Assembly: GCA_030760725.1 (NCBI GenBank)
Contig: JASWHV010000012.1
Span: forward strand, 50,127,652-50,191,651
Origin: Neostapfia colusana
Lineage: Eukaryota > Streptophyta > Magnoliopsida > Poales > Poaceae
Direction of reading: 5' to 3'
DNA: 64,000 nucleotides
Position numbers and translations under genes: made by a program
Notes under the pieces: model-generated
Databases searched by the model: none
What the model was told of the DNA's origin: nothing
Seen by the model: only the letters and a program-made list of their open reading frames with translations
Shown here: piece by piece, positions 32,768 to 43,500 of the stretch
Layout: each line of letters opens with the position of its first letter
How positions within the stretch are numbered: the stretch's first letter is position 1

Positions 32768-34389
32768 TGTGAGACCTATGTGTGCTGAATACATTGGCAA
32801 TTAGGATAAAAGTTAGCATTAACATTCAAAGTTTTGAATATTGCCAACACAGTCTTCTGTGGCAAGGTCCGACAAGTTCTTTGTTAGCTCCGCCAAGTGT
32901 TGGCAAGGTCCAACGCAAGGTCCGGAGAGCTCCTGCAAGGTCCGGAGAGCTTCTGTGAGGTCCGGAGCTTGTTTTTAGGGAGCTCCCGTGAAGTTCAACT
33001 CGTAGAACTGCAGCGTCTTGTTTTTGCTTTTAACTCGCAATGTTTCAAACTTGCTTTATGGAAAGGTTTTCTTAGTATTAATTTGCTAAGTTTTTGGTGT
33101 GTTTTGGTGGTTATGGCTGTTATCATTTGATATGGTTTGCAACATGCTTATGTGACGTGCTCATGTAAGGTGTTGTGGTTTTCGAGATAACGTGAGTCAA
33201 GTCGAGGACTTGTGCTCGGAAGAATTGGTTGTTTATTCATGTGCAGGTGTTGCTTGAGTTCAAGACATGGCTGGTGACGGGATCCTTGGACTAGTCTCAG
33301 GGAGGAGATGAGGTTCCAACAACCAAGTTCGGGAGGATCTGTGGTTGAGTTGATCGGGAGGTCGCGCAGCATGTTTGGATCAAGGGCAGTGCATATGAAG
33401 GTTGCGTGTACGTCGTTGGAAGGTGTTTGCACGTGTGCAAGGAATGCATGGACGTGGCAACATTGTTCCAAGGCGTGATGAAGAGAAGTGGACGTAAAGA
33501 ATTGGTCGGAAAGGTCCAACCGACTAGGTTATGGACTCAGGCTGCGGCTGAGTCGTGTTTGACTCAAATATGGAAAGTTTTGAGTTGGTTATGATAGGAT
33601 TTCGTGTGGGTCACGAATTTGAGTTGTTTCAGGAATGTTTGGGACGTTCCTAAGGTGTTTGGAAGTCTTAAGATTGCTTCTATCTGCGTATAGAAGAGTC
33701 TTGAGCAGTATTGGAAAGTTACAGTTTGAATCCAAGTAGGAGTAGGAGTTCTAGTTTGAATTGGATTGGCCATAGAGCTGGTTATATAAGCAAGGGAGGC
33801 CAGAGCTCGTGGTGCACGACTTTGGGATGTTCCTCTTGTGTTTCTATTGAATAAAGTTCATAGTTTCGAGGAGCTTTTGTGCCTTGTTCGTCCGACTTGT
33901 TTTTCGTCAAGTCTTTCTCGCCGAGTTTCTGGACAGACCAACGTTGCTTCAGTGTTTCATTCATAACTCGAGTTTTACAGATCCGATTGACGTTATTCTT
34001 TTTGGGTTGTCTTCAAAAATCAATTGTCTATCATCTGTGAAATTTTCACGAGCTTTGGATCTGTAGTTTTTGAGATACACGAGTTTCTTTGCAGCGTTGC
34101 AGATCTGTTTTATATCGGGTAGAACAGATTGATCTTCGTTTAATGTTTTGATCGTATCTCAAGTTTTACTTCGTGTTTTCAAGTGATTCTTGTTGCATTA
34201 GATCCTTGACTTGATTATCTACCTCTCTACTTGATTTGTCACGGTTGAACACGTTTGAAAACACTTGCACACACAGTTTCTTTAACCGATTGATTTTTGC
34301 TGAGGGGTTTTTGTTGTTTCCGCTGCGAAAAGTTTTAATCTACCATTCACCCCCCTCTGGTAGCTTTTCACGTGCTCTTCGATCCTACA
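32768..34389 (+). repeat. 3' LTR of E (1622 bp)
   Basis: It is nearly identical to 24991-26613, with the same termini and a TATA box at 33783-33790. The TSD copy caaat follows at 34390. Confidence 0.95.
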
Positions 34390-34394
34390 CAAAT

Positions 34395-34593
34395 CACTTA
34401 AGTTAGGGTTCAAAACTGTAGTGTCCAGACTAGTCCGGTCACCAACCATACAAGTCTGTCCAGGGCGGACTAGTCCGCCCCTGGCCTTGACAAGTCCGAC
34501 TGATGCGGTTTTAGCCCCTAACTTTGGGGATGTACACTAATTCAAACGCAATGCTCTCACATCTAATCTTTCCCTTTCATCTATCACGAGATC
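34395..34593 (+). other. Spacer of D, right of E, leading into the third ORF
   Basis: It contains further actagtccgg-type palindromes (about 34425-34500), like those of D's LTR, and then an A/T-rich stretch ending just before the ATG at 34594. Confidence 0.65.
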
Positions 34594-36247
34594 ATGTCAA
34601 GATCCGGAGACAGTCCTCTTCCCAATCCCGAGGCCGAAGTGGTTCACCAAGCCGCCTATCGTGCAGCAGCCAAGGCAGAGGCAGGAGAGGCTGCAACAAT
34701 AGAGGCTCGAACAAAGAAACGGGCTGACAGGGAAACATAAGCCTCTCAGTCCGTTGATCCTCCAAGAAGGAAGAGGCTGGTGACATTGAAGGAGAAACAA
34801 CATGCTGAGTCACACAGAATGACCCAAGACAAAGGGAAAGGAAAAGCAGCAGATCCTCCCAGAAAAAAGGCTTTGGCCAACAAGGGGATTTGTTATTCGT
34901 GACAACCCAAGATGGGGAAGGGATAATCCCCCAAAAGGACCTATTGGACCACTTGAGAGGGCACCACCTATGCACAATCCAAATCGCCAACCCAACTTGG
35001 CGAGTGCAACCTTCAAAGGGAAAGGAGCTGACAAAGCCATAAGGTTCAGGGAAGAGGAGGTCTACAAATATGAGAAGTCCACACCAGACCCTCATTTCTG
35101 GTGTGACTTCCATTGTGACTACTACTGGCTCGTCTATATTCAAATGAAGACACCGGTAGTCGATGCTCAGTGTGTGGATTGACCCTACATGGCAAACAAG
35201 AAGCATCATGCTTTTGATGCAGTGATTGAAGCAGCAGAACGCCATGGGATCAAGGATTTGATGGCTTTTCAGTATGATTGGAACATCGAGGTGATAGTCC
35301 AATTCTACACCACCTGCTACTTCCACACCTATGGAAACAGAAAAATCACTTGGATGACAAATGGTGTGGTATACTCGGTGTTGTATGATGAGTTTGCTAG
35401 GATCCTTGGACTTGAGGAGCACTTAAACTATGAGATCACAGTTCACAATGAGAGGACTTTGGGAAAGGATGACTTGGACTTCATGTATCACTCATATCTC
35501 ACCTATGAGCCATCCTCAACCCACAACATCAAGCCCTTCTTTGGAGTGCTCAACCGAATCCTGAGGAAGACTCTAGCTCCCAAAGATGGCGATGCGGGGA
35601 TGATACAAGGGTATCTCAGGAACTTGTTGAAGCTACTCAATGAAGAAGAACGATTCAATGTCTTCGACTACATATACAATGATATCTTCAACATCTCTTA
35701 CACCCCGAAGATGTCCTGTGGATATGCGCCATACATCATGTGCATGACTGAGAGAGTCACAGGCTTGGAATTTGCAAAGGACGTGAAGCACAGGAAGCTA
35801 CATCCACAAATGCCGACTCCTCTTCCTCGCCCTCCTGTGTCTTTGGGCAGGAGCTCCTCTGCAGCTCCATCCTCCTCAGCTGGGCCATCTGCTCCTCCAT
35901 CGTTGAGTGGCTCCTCTAGTGGGCTGCTCAAGATATTCAAGGCCATTTCCTCCTCGTGTCAGAAAGTGGAAGTTCGCACGCAGAAAATGAAGCAACGCCA
36001 AGAGAAGTATCTCAAGGAAATGTGCGACAAAATGGAGATACTTATGTCTCCACCATCATCGGACGATGAAGAAGTGACAGAGTTTCCCACTCTCACCGAG
36101 GACGAGCTTGCCTACTTTGGTGAAGGTGGTTCCTCCTCTGCTGCTCCTCCTACCTCCCACACTCATCATGAGGATGACGATGAAGATGAGGATGAGGAAA
36201 CTCAGAGTGACCAAGCCGAAGATCAAGATGAAGATGATATCAATTAG
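34594..36247 (+). pseudogene. Third (env-position) ORF of element D
   Basis: This is an ORF in the position of the env-like gene of Sireviruses, downstream of pol and in the same sense. It begins MSRSGDSPLPNPEAEVVHQ at 34594 with a charged, alanine-rich start. TAA follows at 34738, then a frameshift near 34900, and TGA at 35180, which is in frame with the long downstream ORF (35189-36247, 352 aa). The central part (HWxxEVIVQFYTTCYF-like, then ITWMTNGVVYSVLYDEFARILGL) recalls plant mobile-domain or plant transposon proteins found in grass copia elements. The end is serine/proline-rich and then strongly acidic (DDDEDEDEETQSDQAEDQDEDD). I see no clear membrane span or signal peptide in the 352-aa part. 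Its biochemical role is unknown. Confidence 0.75.
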
Positions 36248-36714
36248 GCCTTTCTCTCTTTTCTTTCCCTTTTTGGTGCTTTGATGCCAAAGGGGGGAGA
36301 GAACAAGGGGGAGTAGTCTAGTCTAGCTCCTTAGTCTAGCTCTTTCTTTAACATTGTCTTGGTTTGTAATAACTATGCCACATTATGCCATGTTATGTTA
36401 TTTTGTAATGACTATGCCGTTTTATGTCATGTCTTCATATTATGCCATATTGAGATGATCTTTTTGTAGATGTTATATCTTCCTTAATACGTTTTAACAC
36501 ACATTTTATAACATCACACTTAGCCACCCCGCCATAACACATGTATGTATGAAATCCCCAAAGAACTCATTCATGTGCATATTTTTCTTGACAAACTTTT
36601 ATGCACACATTTAGGGGGAGTGAACCATACACACATGTATTATGAAAACAAACTATTATATCCATTTATCGAGAGTCTTAATGTGTTATCATCAATCACC
36701 AAAAAGGGGGAGAT
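36248..36714 (+). other. 3' untranslated region of D with repeated polypurine tracts
   Basis: Tracts aaaggggggagag (about 36290), aagggggagtag (about 36306), ttagggggagtg (36611) and aaaaagggggagat (36701-36714) are present. Only the last adjoins the LTR. The rest of the region is A/T-rich with atgcca repeats near 36375-36450. Confidence 0.75.
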
Positions 36715-38447
36715 TGAAAGTGCATCTAGGTAATCCCCGTGGGTTTTGGATGATTGATGACGACAATTAAGATACTAATGAGTTTTACTAAGTATGAGCA
36801 CATGTCCTTATCTAAAGGAATGGATGTGGAGTCTCTCAAGAAGCAAAAAGGAAAAGAAGAAGACTTGAAAGAGTAGAAAATAGAATTTTTCTATTGAGTT
36901 TCACATTTTCTAGTTGTGTACAAGGTCTCCTCCTTTAGAGTGCTTGAGAATCATTAGAGAGCTCAAATTTCAGTTAGAATCGTGAGAGAAAATAGTCATA
37001 GGTATGGATGAGAAAGTAGACCGGACTTGTCCGGACTAGAGGCCAGACTAGTCCATTCCCAACCGGACTACTCCGTTTCTGACCGGACAAGAAGTCTCTG
37101 AGTGAGTTTGGACTTGTCCGTTTTAGGCCGGACTAGTCCGTTTACGAGTGAGTCTGAGCCTGTATGAGACTAAGTCCCAGAAGGCCGGACTAGTCCACCC
37201 ACGGGGCCAGACTAGTCCGCTCAGCGGACTAAGCTGTTTAGGTCCGGAGAAGGAGTCTCTGAGTGACCTCTGACTAGTCCACTCCACAGGCTAGACTAGT
37301 CCGGTTTAGGACGGAACAAAGGTTCCTGTGTGAGCTCGGACTAGTCCAGATTTGGCCAGACTAGTCCGTAGTCTGAGATTAGAGAGTTTTTGAGACTAAG
37401 TCTGGTAAGACCGGACTAGTCCGCCTTTGAGGCCCGAACTAGTCCGCCCCCCTACTAGACTAGTCCGTTCTCATCCGGAACAAAGGTTCCTGAGTAAGAT
37501 CGGACTAGTCCGCTCTTCACCGGACTAGTCCGGGATTTTGTGACCGTTTGAATCCAACAGTCACATGACTTTAGTTGGTAGCCTTTGTGACGTGAGTGGT
37601 CCCCCAAGAACGGACTAGTCTGGGGTTCTAACTGGACTAGTCCGGAATTTAGTAGGTAAGGGCTAGATGCCGGGATCTCTATAAAAGGGGACCCCTGGCT
37701 GAGAATTGAATGAACTGAAACACTAGCACCGAAAACTCATTCCTAGAGCTCTTCTAAGATTCTTTCCTCACCTTCTTGACCTCTAAGATTGGATCTTAAG
37801 GGGTTTGTGGATTTGTGAGAGGAGAGACGTGGTGATCGACGTTTGAGCTCTTGGTTTGAATCTCTTGCACTCTAATTGTTAATTTGAGTTCTTGGCTGTT
37901 GTATTTTGATTTATAGAACTGCTAGGTTGTTGTAGGGAGCCTCAAGTTGTGAGCAGCCCCTAAGAGTATTGTATTCACATTTGATTGATAGTGAAAGACC
38001 CCGGGATTGATCTTGGTGATCGCTCGGTGAGGGAAGGGTTGGAAAAGACCTGGTCCTTTGTGGAATCCTCAATGAGGACGTAGATTCCTGTGTGGAATTG
38101 AACCTTGGGATAAATTGTGTCTCTTGTTTCCTTTATCTTCTCGCACATTCACTAAAGTTACTTGTTAAGTTTCGTATCGCTTAAAACTTGTGAATTGCTT
38201 TATTGTTGTGAGTCTTGCAATCTAACCATTCTATCATTCACAAACTAATTAGTTAGACTTTTTAGATTGCTTACATACCTTCCGCTTTAACAAACTTGAA
38301 AGGAAATCCTAAAAATGCGATTTCTATACCTAGACCGGACTAGTCCGCCCCCAGACCGGACTAGTCCGGTCTCCTTCAAGTTTAATCCGCTGTTTGCAGT
38401 AGTTTCAGCTTTTATTAGCCTATTCACCCCCCTCTAGGCAACTTTCA
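36715..38447 (+). repeat. 3' LTR of D (1733 bp)
   Basis: It runs from TGAAAGTGCATCTAGG to GGCAACTTTCA. About 17 actagtc-containing palindromes occur between 37030 and 38375, including perfect cggactagtccg. A TATA box (tataaaag, 37680-37687) follows the main cluster. This copy retains the promoter block that the 5' LTR has lost. Confidence 0.93.
37680..37687 (+). promoter_or_regulatory. TATA box in the 3' LTR of D
   Basis: Ctctataaaaggggaccc lies just downstream of the main palindrome cluster, so transcription would start near 37715. The corresponding sequence is deleted from the 5' LTR. Confidence 0.7.
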
Positions 38448-38783
38448 GGGATTAAGTGCCAGGCAATGCGTTGATGCGACGGCGCCACCTCCCATCGCTA
38501 GGATTCCTGGGTCGATCCGGCGGGGCGGGCGCGTGCAGGAGGTGGGAGAAGGCACTGTGCGCCTTGTGCCACGCGGGGCTGGGCCATGGGGAAAGGGGAT
38601 GGGCCGTGTGTAGGAGAGGGAAGGAGAAAGGGGGAGGAGCGGGATGGGCCACTGGGGAGGTGGGCTGCACCTGGGAAATTGGCCCATCTCCTCTTTTTTT
38701 TTCTTTTTCTCTTTCTTGTTGTTTTGACTTCCAAATTTGAATTTGATTCAAATCTTCATATTTTGAATTTTGTGTCTGTTACA
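38448..38783 (-). repeat. Start of the 3' LTR of G
   Basis: On the minus strand it begins TGTAACAGAC at 38783, after a decayed polypurine tract (tttaagtgtggtagatc, where F has tttaaggggggtagagc). The design resembles F: attcaaattc-type start, an aagaaaaag run, then a gggcc-rich part. It is cut by D at 38447/38448. Confidence 0.75.
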
Positions 38784-38795
38784 GATCTACCACAC

Positions 38796-41762
38796 TTAAA
38801 TGGAATCTCGTCCTTGAGATTGGGTTACTTCCTCAAATATGTGAGGAAACTCTCTTCTGAGGTCGTCCTCTCGTTCCCAGGTAGCTTCTGCTTCGGTATG
38901 GTTAGTCCATTGAACTCGGCAGAATCGCACTGCACTCCTGTGTATCTGCCGGGTGACGACGTCTAGGATCCTTGTAGGCAACTCTTGGTATCTTAAGTCT
39001 GGCTGTAGGTCCATTGCGTCACATGATACCTGCTCCTCAGGTACTCCCAGGCATTTCTTGAGTTGCGATACGTGGAACACGCTGTGGACGTCAGACATAG
39101 TCTCTAGCAACTTCAAACGATAGGCCACTGCTCCTATTCTTTCGAGTATTTCAAATGGTCCGATGTATCGTGGGGCCAACTTGCTTCGTATCTAGAACCT
39201 CCTCGTACCATGGATAGGCGACACCTTGAGGTATACGAAGTCTCCCTTGTCAAAAGTGAGTTCCCTTCGGTGGGTGTCCGCATAGCTCTTTTTCCTGCTC
39301 TGGGCTACCTTGAGGTTCTCTCTGATTGTTGCCACCCGTTCTTCTGCGTCTTTAATTATGGAAGGGCCACAATACGAACGCTGTCCAACCTCTGACCACA
39401 TCAGTGGGGTTCAACACTTTCTTCCGTACAATGCGTCGAAGGGTGACATCTGCAGGCTGGCCTGGTAGCCTTTGTTGTAGGGGAACTCTGCGAATGATAT
39501 ACTCTTTTCCTAGTCCTTTTCGTATGTCAGAGCACATGCGCGTAGCATGTCTTCTAGTATCTGATTTACCTATTCAGTCTGATCGTCCGTCTGTGGATGG
39601 TAGGCAGAATTGTAATCCAGTTTGGTTCCCAGAAGCGCATGTAAACTCTTCTAGAAGTGCGCCGTGAAGTGGGATCCACAACCTGACACTATCCGGCTCG
39701 GTACTCCGTGCAGTCGGAGTATGTGGTCGATGTACAATTGTTCTAGTTGGTCTCCACGGTGGGTTGTTTTGACTGATATGAAATGGGCCACCTTTGTCAG
39801 ACGGTCTACAATGACCCAAACGGAGTTGTTTCCCTTTTTACATCCGGGGTAACCTGGTTATGAAGTCCATAGCAATTTCATCCCATTTCCACACCGGTAT
39901 GGTTAGTGGTTGTAGCAACCCTACTGGCGTCTGATGTTTGGCCTTTACTCGGCGGCAGACGTCGCAATGGGCGACAAACTCTGTTGTTTCTCTTTTCATA
40001 GCCACGCACCAGTACTTTTGTTTTAGGTCCTGGTACATCTTGGTAGTTTTCGAGTGGATGGAGTATGCCGAGTTGTGGGACTCATCCATTATTAGTTATC
40101 TTAGCCCGTCTGCTTTCGGCGCACATATCCGGTTCTCATACCATAGTGTTTCATGTTCGTCCACTCGAAACGCAAGGGCTTTGCCCACCCCTGTCTGGGC
40201 CTTTAGTGTACGGATTTCTGGATCCTCCCGTTGGGCTTGCTGAATTCAGTCCTCCAATGTGGGTTGTAGGAACAGGGTGCCCAGGTATCCGTTGGGTGGT
40301 ATGTGCAGGTTCAGCTTCCGCATCTCCGCTTTCAGGCTTGGTTGGCGGGTAACAGGCTTATAGTGTTACAGTGAGCCTTCCGGCTCAGAGCATCGGCTAC
40401 TACGTTAGCCTTTCCGGGGTGATACTGCACTCCAGGTTGTAGTCCTTTATCAGCTCCAACCACCTTCGTTGCCTCAGGTTTAATTCCAACTGGGTGAATA
40501 TGTATTTCAGTCTCTTGTGGTCCGTAAAGACGTGACACTTGTTTCCGATCAGGTAGTGTCTCCAGATCTTTAGTGCGTGGACCACAGCTGCCAACTCCAA
40601 GTCATGGGTTGGGTAGTTCTTTTCATGGACCTTTAGTTGTCTGGATGCATAGGCGATGACTCGGTCATCCTGAATCAGCACACATTCGAGTCCTTGTCGG
40701 GAGGCGTCGCAGTATACGACAAAATCTTTGTGTATATCTAGCAAGATCAGCACTGGTGCTGCGGTCAATTCTTCTTCAATTCCTTGAAGCTGCTCTCGCA
40801 GGCGGGAGTCCACTCAATTTTTTTGTCTTTCTTCGTCAACTCGGTCATGGGTCTCGCAATTTTAGAGAACCCTTCTATAAACCTCTGGTAATACCCGGCT
40901 AGTCCAAGGAAGCTGCGTATTTATGTCACGCTAGTGGGCTGCTTTCAGTCGATGACTGCCTCAACTTTAGCTGGGTCCACTGCTACTCCCTCGGCCTTTA
41001 TGATGTGTCCGAGTAATGCGACCTGTTGCAGCCAAAATTCACACTTGCTGAATTTGGCATACAGCTGGTGTGCTTTCATCCTTCCTAGTACTATTCTGAG
41101 GTGTTCGGCATGCTGTACCTGGCTTTTTGAGTAGATCAGTATGTCATATATGAAGCGGACGACAAACTTGTCCAACTCTTCCATGAATATCTTGTTCATT
41201 AGGTTCATGAAGTAAGCTGGTGCGTTGGTCAGCCCGAACGGCATCACTGTGAACTCGTATTATCCGTAACGAGTCACAAAGGCCGTCTTCATGACGTTCA
41301 CATTTCTGATCTTCAATTGGTAGTAACCAGATCGTAGATCAATCTTGGAAAAGTACTTTGCTCCCTTTAGCTGGTGAAACAAGTCATCGATCCGTGGCAG
41401 GGGATACTTGTTCTTAACTGTGACCTTGTTCAGGGACCAGTAGTCGATACACATCCTCAAGCTACCGTCGTTCTTTTTGACGAAAAGCATGGGGGCTCCC
41501 CAGGGTGAAGAGCTGGGTCAGATAAATTCTTTCTCCTGCAGTTCTCCGATCTGCTCTTTTAGCTCGGCTGGCTCGTTGGCTGCCTTCCGATAAGGCCTCT
41601 TGGCTATCGGTGTTGCCCCAGGTATTAGGTCGATCAGGAACTCGATATCCCTATCCGCGGGCATTTCGGGTTGTTCTTCTGGGAATACATCCAGAAATTT
41701 ACTTACTACGGGCACTTGTTCCAAGGGTATCGCTTCTAGGCTGCATACTAGGGGTTCCATCC
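38796..41762 (-). pseudogene. pol of G: RT, RNase H, integrase and chromodomain
   Basis: RT enters at 41762 next to the CACTA element (RMEPLVCSLEAIPLEQ, then DVFPEEQPEMPADRDIEF). It continues through PSSSPWGAPMLFVKKNDGS and MPFGLTNAPAYFMNLMN. The active-site motif reads FIYDILIYS (Y codon at 41146-41148), so the first catalytic aspartate of the usual FIDD is gone. RNase H has YCDASRQGLECVL (about 40700). Integrase has VAHCDVCRRVKAKHQTPVG and MDFITRLPR (39838-40020). The C-terminus (38796-39179) reads YIGPFEILERIGAVAYRL, then a chromodomain (about 38980-38830: RFCRVQWTNHTEAEATWERED). Many stops and frameshifts separate the pieces. Confidence 0.88.
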
Positions 41763-41765
41763 TGA
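41763..41765. other. Target-site duplication of the CACTA element, left copy
   Basis: The triplet tga at 41763-41765 is repeated as tga at 44471-44473. CACTA elements duplicate three bases. Confidence 0.85.
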
Positions 41766-41784
41766 CACTACAGGAATCCGAACA

Positions 41785-42175
41785 ATAGACGACGGCCAAA
41801 AACCGTCGTCAATAAGCAAATACCGTCGTCAATAACTTATTGACGACGGTGAAACATTATAGACGACGGTTTATTGCTGTCATCAATTATTAGTCGTCAT
41901 TAAGCTTATTGACGACGGCTAAATCCGGCTGTCGTCAATAAGCTACAGCAGCATGTTGACGACGGCCAAGGTCAGGCTCTCGTCAATAAGCTAGCTTATT
42001 GACGACGGCTAGGGTTTTTACCGTCGTCAATAACGATGGCTTATTGACGACGGCCAAGTTTTTGGCTGTCGTCAATAACAATGGCTTATTGACGACGGTT
42101 TCTGGTACCTGGCCGTCGTCAATACTAATGGCTTATTGATGACGGCCAGGTACCATAAACCGTCGTCAATAAGCT
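41785..42175. repeat. Left subterminal repeats of the CACTA element
   Basis: Roughly 18 copies of gacgacgg/ccgtcgtc, many with the extension aataa or ttatt, alternate in direct and inverted orientation. In En/Spm such subterminal repeats are the binding sites of the TNPA protein. Adjacent inverted copies could also fold into hairpins. Confidence 0.9.
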
Positions 42176-42303
42176 TTGCAATTTTTTTAAAAAAAACAGA
42201 AAATCCTGCCCTGGCTTCGAGGCCAGCCCTGGCTCGATGGCCAGATCATAGGCAATCAAAAATACATCGCAGGCAGGCAAAAAAACACTATACGCACGCC
42301 ACA

Positions 42304-42414
42304 CTACCCTACGCTACCCCGACCGCTGCCACCGGAGTCTAGGAAGTCGTCGCGCGCTCGTCCAAACGCCGGTTGCTGAGGGGATGGAGTTTCCTGAGCC
42401 CGTGTCGCCGATCC
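42304..42414 (-). pseudogene. Last exon of a tnpA-like gene in the CACTA element
   Basis: On the minus strand a 3' splice site (tgtacatcacag) is followed from 42414 by 36 sense codons, GSATRAQETPSPQQPAFGRA and on, ending in TAG at 42304-42306. The frame is phase 0, matching the two upstream exons (42779-42829 and about 42940-43155). Proteins of the plant Ptta/En/Spm transposase-24 type commonly end in a coiled coil followed by a low-complexity tail, and this fits that pattern. The 5' part of the gene is missing. Confidence 0.6.
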
Positions 42415-42439
42415 CTGTGATGTACATGTATAGTTAGAC

Positions 42440-42770
42440 AAATTAGAAGTTCACAAATGTGTATATGATTAAATAAACTCATTACAAGTTAGAATTGAGC
42501 AAGTTAGCTAGATTTGGCTATGTTTGAGTAAGTTTGCTCATATTTTATTAAGTTTGAGAAGTATAGACTAGTAGTGTTTGTGTTTGAGCTAGTTCAACTA
42601 GTTTTGACTATGTTTGAGTAATTTTGCTCATATTTGACTATGGTTGAGTAAGTTGTACTATATTTTACTCAGTTTGAGGATGTTTAACTAGTTTTCCCTA
42701 AGTTTGAGTAAGTTTGATCAAATTCAACTAAATTTGAGCAAGTTTAACTAGTTGCAGCTATTATGAGAAA
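42440..42770. repeat. A/T-rich degenerate tandem repeat in the CACTA element (intron)
   Basis: Variants of tttgagtaagtttgctcatattt and tttgactatgtttgag recur about ten times with no reading frame. By position it is the last intron of the tnpA-like remnant. Confidence 0.7.
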
Positions 42771-42778
42771 TTTTGTAC

Positions 42779-42829
42779 CTGTGCTCCTGACGTCGGCCCC
42801 TGTGGTAGCTGTATCGGTGGCGGCGCCCA
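42779..42829 (-). pseudogene. Penultimate exon of the tnpA-like gene
   Basis: This is a 51-base exon on the minus strand between acceptor ttgtctttcctcag and donor cag|gtacaa. It reads WAPPPIQLPQGPTSGAQ in phase 0. Proline/glutamine-rich linker. Confidence 0.6.
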
Positions 42830-42939
42830 CTGAGGAAAGACAACAGGCTGTTCTGTGGCCATAGCATGCAAATATGAAGTAAATTATTATACATGTCATT
42901 CATATATTAGAAACGTTGAGTACAACGATCTGAACTTAC

Positions 42940-43155
42940 CTGCATGGCAGCTTGCAGCTGTAGCATGTACGAGTGTTGATACTCGTCCCTAGCCCGGAGC
43001 TCGGCTGCTTGCCTCTCGTTTGCGAGCCTCAGCGCTTCCTGCGTCCTCTGGAGCTCCTCCTGGACACTCTGGAGCTCCAGATCTCGGCTTCCACGCGTGC
43101 TGGATCCACCCTGCGATGAAGACCCTCGAGGAAGACCGCGCCTCCCTCGAGTCGA
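42940..43155 (-). pseudogene. Coiled-coil exon of the tnpA-like gene
   Basis: On the minus strand it reads STRGRRGLPRGSSSQGGSS, then a coiled coil (LELQSVQEELQRTQEALRLA and on) ending in LQLQAAMQ at a donor cag|gtaagt (42940). Acceptor-like tag precedes 43155. Upstream in the same frame there is a stop, so the left edge is uncertain. The pattern of a serine/glycine linker, coiled coil and then short exons is what En/Spm tnpA-type genes show at their end. Confidence 0.55.
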
Positions 43156-43189
43156 CTACTCCATCAAAGATGGCAAACCTACACAACGA

Positions 43190-43500
43190 AGTAAGATTAT
43201 TAAAGTGGCTCCATGTCTGCCACGGTGTTCAGCTCTCATAGAAGAAAATTCAACTGTTGTAATTGTTTTTCCATGAGGGATATTATAAAAAAGTTTGCAA
43301 TTGCAGATAATTTGTACTGCAAACTCTCTTAATATCCTTCATTAATATCTATGTATATTCATTATTCATTTTTATACTGTAACAAAATTTTCATCAAAAG
43401 TAGGCTGTGGAGATGTTACAAGCAAATTAATATGAAGAGAACATGCAATAACAAGTTTGTGCTAAATGAACATGCAAGCATAACAAACAGAAAAAAAAGG
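43190..43500. other. A/T-rich interval in the CACTA element, nothing recognised
   Basis: There is no supported ORF, repeat or structured motif. It probably represents intron or remnant sequence of the tnpA-like gene. Confidence 0.5.

Larger units (their letters stand above)
24991..34389 (+). mobile_element. Element E: Sirevirus-type Ty1/copia element, complete ends, TSD CAAAT
   Basis: Both LTRs are present with TG...CA ends. The flanking five bases are caaat on each side (24986-24990 and 34390-34394), a clear target-site duplication. The LTRs are nearly identical, with a handful of differences in the first 200 bp and fewer later, so the insertion is relatively recent. Coding capacity is damaged by a stop, a frameshift and a deletion across the RT/RNase H junction. 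No third ORF is present. Confidence 0.95.
17702..38447 (+). mobile_element. Element D: Sirevirus-type Ty1/copia element with a third ORF, interrupted by E
   Basis: The order is LTR remnant, primer site, gag, pol in copia order (protease, integrase, RT, RNase H), spacer, third ORF, several purine tracts, 3' LTR. The extra ORF downstream of pol and the repeated purine tracts are features reported for the Sirevirus lineage. The 5' LTR is broken by C and internally deleted. Element E sits in the spacer between pol and the third ORF. On the right D ends at 38447 inside the LTR of G. Confidence 0.88.

Noticed and set aside
34592..35422. 276-codon minus-strand ORF opposite the third ORF of D
   Set aside because: It is antisense to a better supported coding region with a recognisable domain, and shows no motif of its own.
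38456..38740. ORFs on both strands in 38450-38750
   Set aside because: This is the start of G's LTR, G/C-rich and without protein motifs.
41785..42175. CRISPR-like array from the regularly spaced ccgtcgtcaataa repeats
   Set aside because: Repeats are short, in mixed orientation, with irregular gaps, and lie at both ends of a CACTA transposon with a target duplication.
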